From contig JAPLCL010000165.1 in the NCBI GenBank assembly GCA_026392265.1, forward strand, positions 1 to 14,282: a stretch of DNA of 14,282 nucleotides, in the 5' to 3' direction. Source of the DNA: Actinomycetota bacterium. Lineage in GTDB: Bacteria; Actinomycetota; Thermoleophilia; UBA2241. A program made the position numbers and the translations under genes. Below the pieces are notes generated by a model. The model searched no databases. It worked only from the letters and a program-made list of their open reading frames with translations, and was not told the DNA's origin. Shown piece by piece: positions 13,776 to 14,282 of this stretch (the first letter of the stretch is position 1; the number at the start of each line of letters is the position of its first letter).

Positions 13776-14282
13776 ATCCAGCTTCTCGACGATCAGCACT
13801 GGCACGCGCTTCCCGAACAGGAGGTCGTCGACCTCCTCGAGAGTGACGCGCAGGAGGGGCTCGACCTCTTCGCCGTCAGGCGCAGGCTCGAGCAGTTCGG
13901 CGCCAACGCGCTGACGCCGCCCAAGGGACCGAGCGCCCTGCGACGCTTTCTGCAGCAGTTCCTCGATCCCCTCGTGATCATCCTCGTCGCCGCCGGCGTG
14001 GTGACCTGCTTCCTGCAGGATTGGGTTGACGCCGGCGTCATCTTCGGCGTCGTCATGCTCAACGCCGTCGTGGGCTACATCCAGGAGGCTCGGGCGGTCG
14101 CCGCGATCGACGCCCTCACCAAGGCGATGACCACCGAGGCCACGTTGATCCGCGGCGGCGAGCAGCTGCGCCTGCCCGCCACCGAGATCGTGCCCGGCGA
14201 CCTTGTGCAGCTGCAGGCCGGCGACAAGGTGCCGGCCGATCTTCGCCTTCTGCGCTCACGCGAGTTGCGCGTGGACGAGTCG
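13776..14282 (+). CDS. P-type cation-transporting ATPase, N-terminal part; start codon unclear, C-terminus beyond window
   Basis: The frame runs open from 13767 to the window edge and reads QLLDDQHWHALPEQEVVDLL onwards. It matches the N-terminal cation ATPase domain of type II (Ca2+/Na+/Mg2+-like) pumps: WHAL at the start, LEQFGANALTPPKGPSALRR, then two membrane segments (LVIILVAAGVVTCFL; GVIFGVVMLNAVVGYIQEAR). The start of the actuator domain follows, VPGDLVQLQAGDKVPADLRLL. DKTGT and the TGES loop are beyond the edge. There is no ATG, GTG or TTG between the upstream in-frame stop (13764-13766) and the first membrane segment. The first internal GTG is at 13974, too late. I used ATC 13776 as the likeliest start, giving a natural N-terminus, but it lacks a ribosome site. 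An indel or a fusion with the upstream gene is also possible. Confidence 0.8.
   Translation, partial: MQLLDDQHWHALPEQEVVDLLESDAQEGLDLFAVRRRLEQFGANALTPPKGPSALRRFLQQFLDPLVIILVAAGVVTCFLQDWVDAGVIFGVVMLNAVVGYIQEARAVAAIDALTKAMTTEATLIRGGEQLRLPATEIVPGDLVQLQAGDKVPADLRLLRSRELRVDES

Noticed and set aside
11679..13805. A 708-codon open frame on the minus strand, antisense to the permease
   Set aside because: It is a shadow of GC-rich codon bias: it is His/Asp/Arg rich with no recognisable domain and runs across three genes and intergenic sequence. The plus-strand permease has clear FtsX domains.
1..14282. CRISPR arrays, insertion sequences, attachment sites next to ssrA, ordinary tRNAs
   Set aside because: No regularly spaced repeats, no transposase or integrase, and no duplicated tmRNA 3' end were seen; no cloverleaf other than the tRNA-like part of tmRNA.

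Overview
The window is GC-rich, has ATG/GTG/TTG starts, strong GGAGG-type ribosome sites, a short-Q-loop cytochrome bd and an Actinobacteria-style membrane 'sensor domain' protein. Together these suggest a deep-branching member of the Actinomycetota (Thermoleophilia- or Coriobacteriia-like). That placement is inference from content and composition. No rRNA or marker protein is present to settle it.

Left part (1-4350, minus strand). Two transcription units read leftward. The first is a DeoR-family regulator followed after 21 nt by an MttB-family (trimethylamine methyltransferase-like) gene that runs off the left edge. A TTGACA/GAGAAT promoter and a 10-bp tandem repeat lie in front of the regulator. 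The second is cydA-cydB, the two main subunits of cytochrome bd quinol oxidase, with its own TTGACA promoter and a strong terminator after cydB. No cydCD is present in the window.

Middle (4350-5330, plus strand). A small nine-cysteine protein of unknown function has an 11-bp-phased TTAAGC repeat upstream. Two consecutive terminator hairpins follow it, then the tmRNA gene ssrA, whose encoded tag is AENNTLALAA.

Right part (5372-14282, plus strand). A NarL-type histidine kinase and response regulator overlap by 4 nt. The kinase start looks leaderless. Immediately after the regulator gene is a perfect inverted repeat that fits the NarL 7-2-7 heptamer arrangement, with a good -10 box beside it. 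Next come a stand-alone membrane sensor-domain protein, a secreted or membrane protein with a bactofilin-like repeat region, a MacB-type ABC ATPase and an 848-residue double-FtsX permease, a LiaF-like small membrane protein, and the N-terminal part of a P-type cation ATPase. The set looks like a two-component system with an envelope-related regulon placed beside it, broadly recalling Lia/Vra-type cell-envelope stress loci. This functional reading is inference.

The oddest features are three. The P-type ATPase frame is separated from the preceding membrane-protein gene only by a TAA in the same frame and has no standard start codon. The NarL-like operator is beside its presumed regulator. A 19-bp-spacer promoter-like element carrying a dyad precedes the ABC genes.
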